40,267 nucleotides of DNA from UBA287 sp034190325 (GTDB taxonomy: Archaea; Thermoplasmatota; UBA186; UBA287): positions 1 to 40,267 of the forward strand of contig JAXHST010000087.1 in NCBI GenBank assembly GCA_034190325.1, in the 5' to 3' direction. Numbering within the stretch: position 1 is the first letter of the stretch; every line of letters starts with the position of its first letter. The notes under the pieces were generated by a model that did not search any database, was not told the origin of the DNA, and was given only the letters and a program-made list of their open reading frames with translations. Of the stretch, positions 40,197 to 40,267 are shown in pieces. The translations under genes and the position numbers were made by a program.

Positions 40197-40267
40197 ATGG
40201 GCAATAGGTTGACTGGCGAGCTGGCTAAAAGCATCAATATAAAGGCAATTCTATCCTATTCAACAGA
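40197..40267 (+). CDS. Start of a gene cut by the window edge
   Basis: ATG 40197 is preceded by an AAGGTGA ribosome site at 40186-40192. The 23 visible codons (MGNRLTGELAKSINIKAILS, then YST) stay open to the edge. Too short to name. It lies 29 nt after ade on the same strand. Confidence 0.6.
   Translation, partial: MGNRLTGELAKSINIKAILSYST

Noticed and set aside
1..40267. tRNA, rRNA, CRISPR arrays and insertion sequences
   Set aside because: I looked for T-loop consensus, regularly spaced repeats and transposase motifs on both strands and saw none that could be supported.

Overview
This 40 kb window reads as a chromosomal segment of a euryarchaeote. The gene content is archaeal: deoxyhypusine synthase, an archaeal Elp3, archaeosine tRNA-guanine transglycosylase with its PUA domain, archaeal PheS, an HTH-10 regulator, a COG2150-type ACT/HTH regulator, a presenilin-type GxGD protease, a PGF-CTERM sorting signal, and MgtE half-transporters with PhoU/TrkA_C partners. 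Expression signals agree. A/T-rich TATA boxes lie about 25 nt upstream of many starts, which look leaderless, and other starts have GGTGAT or GGAGG ribosome sites. I saw no rRNA, tRNA, CRISPR array, phage block or intact insertion sequence. The genus cannot be fixed from this window; no methanogenesis gene is present.

Layout: 1-357 holds a probable broken gene on the minus strand. 358-5839 carries glyA, two small acidic ORFs, dys (hypusine), elp3 and a secreted alpha/beta hydrolase. 5909-8769 is a two-gene export unit, a GH116-like glycosidase preceded by a surface OB-fold protein. 8805-11083 is a tight four-gene operon of two 5-TM MgtE-like half transporters and two PhoU-TrkA_C regulators. 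11258-12109 is a presenilin homologue. 12.1-19.1 kb mixes intact genes (arylsulfotransferase-like, small membrane protein, cysS, HTH-10, xdhC, mocA-like, ACT regulator) with three decayed genes: a winged-helix regulator, ketopantoate reductase panE, and a trpB2 remnant joined to an acyl-CoA ligase tail. 19.1-26.6 kb has two GT4 glycosyltransferases, a mechanosensitive channel, the speD-speE-(PP-loop amidotransferase-like) operon, and an OB-fold protein coupled to a TctA-like permease.

26.9-30.0 kb carries overlapping pheS and tgtA. 30.0-30.8 kb is the most unusual block. It has a ribbon-helix-helix-like protein with two C-terminal membrane helices, three AGATTACT boxes around a TATA-like element, and a tiny lipoprotein with a PGF-CTERM tail whose frame is broken by one base. 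30.86-33.56 kb has a cupin, an Fe-S subunit (one-base frameshift in an A run) and a tungsten aldehyde ferredoxin oxidoreductase. After it come hsp20, a fused VTE5/VTE6-like polyprenol kinase candidate, mobA, a glycerophosphodiesterase with a PHP-like N-terminal relic, rubrerythrin, adenine deaminase and the first codons of another gene.

Themes: (i) Mo/W cofactor supply (mobA, mocA-like, xdhC) for the tungsten oxidoreductase and possibly a molybdenum hydroxylase elsewhere; (ii) translation and tRNA/eIF5A modification (elp3, tgtA, pheS, cysS, dys with spermidine from speD/speE); (iii) cell-surface and lipid functions (GH116, GT4s, exported hydrolases, polyprenol salvage); (iv) gene decay, with several frames broken, two of them by a single base in a homopolymer, so sequencing error must be separated from true pseudogenes.
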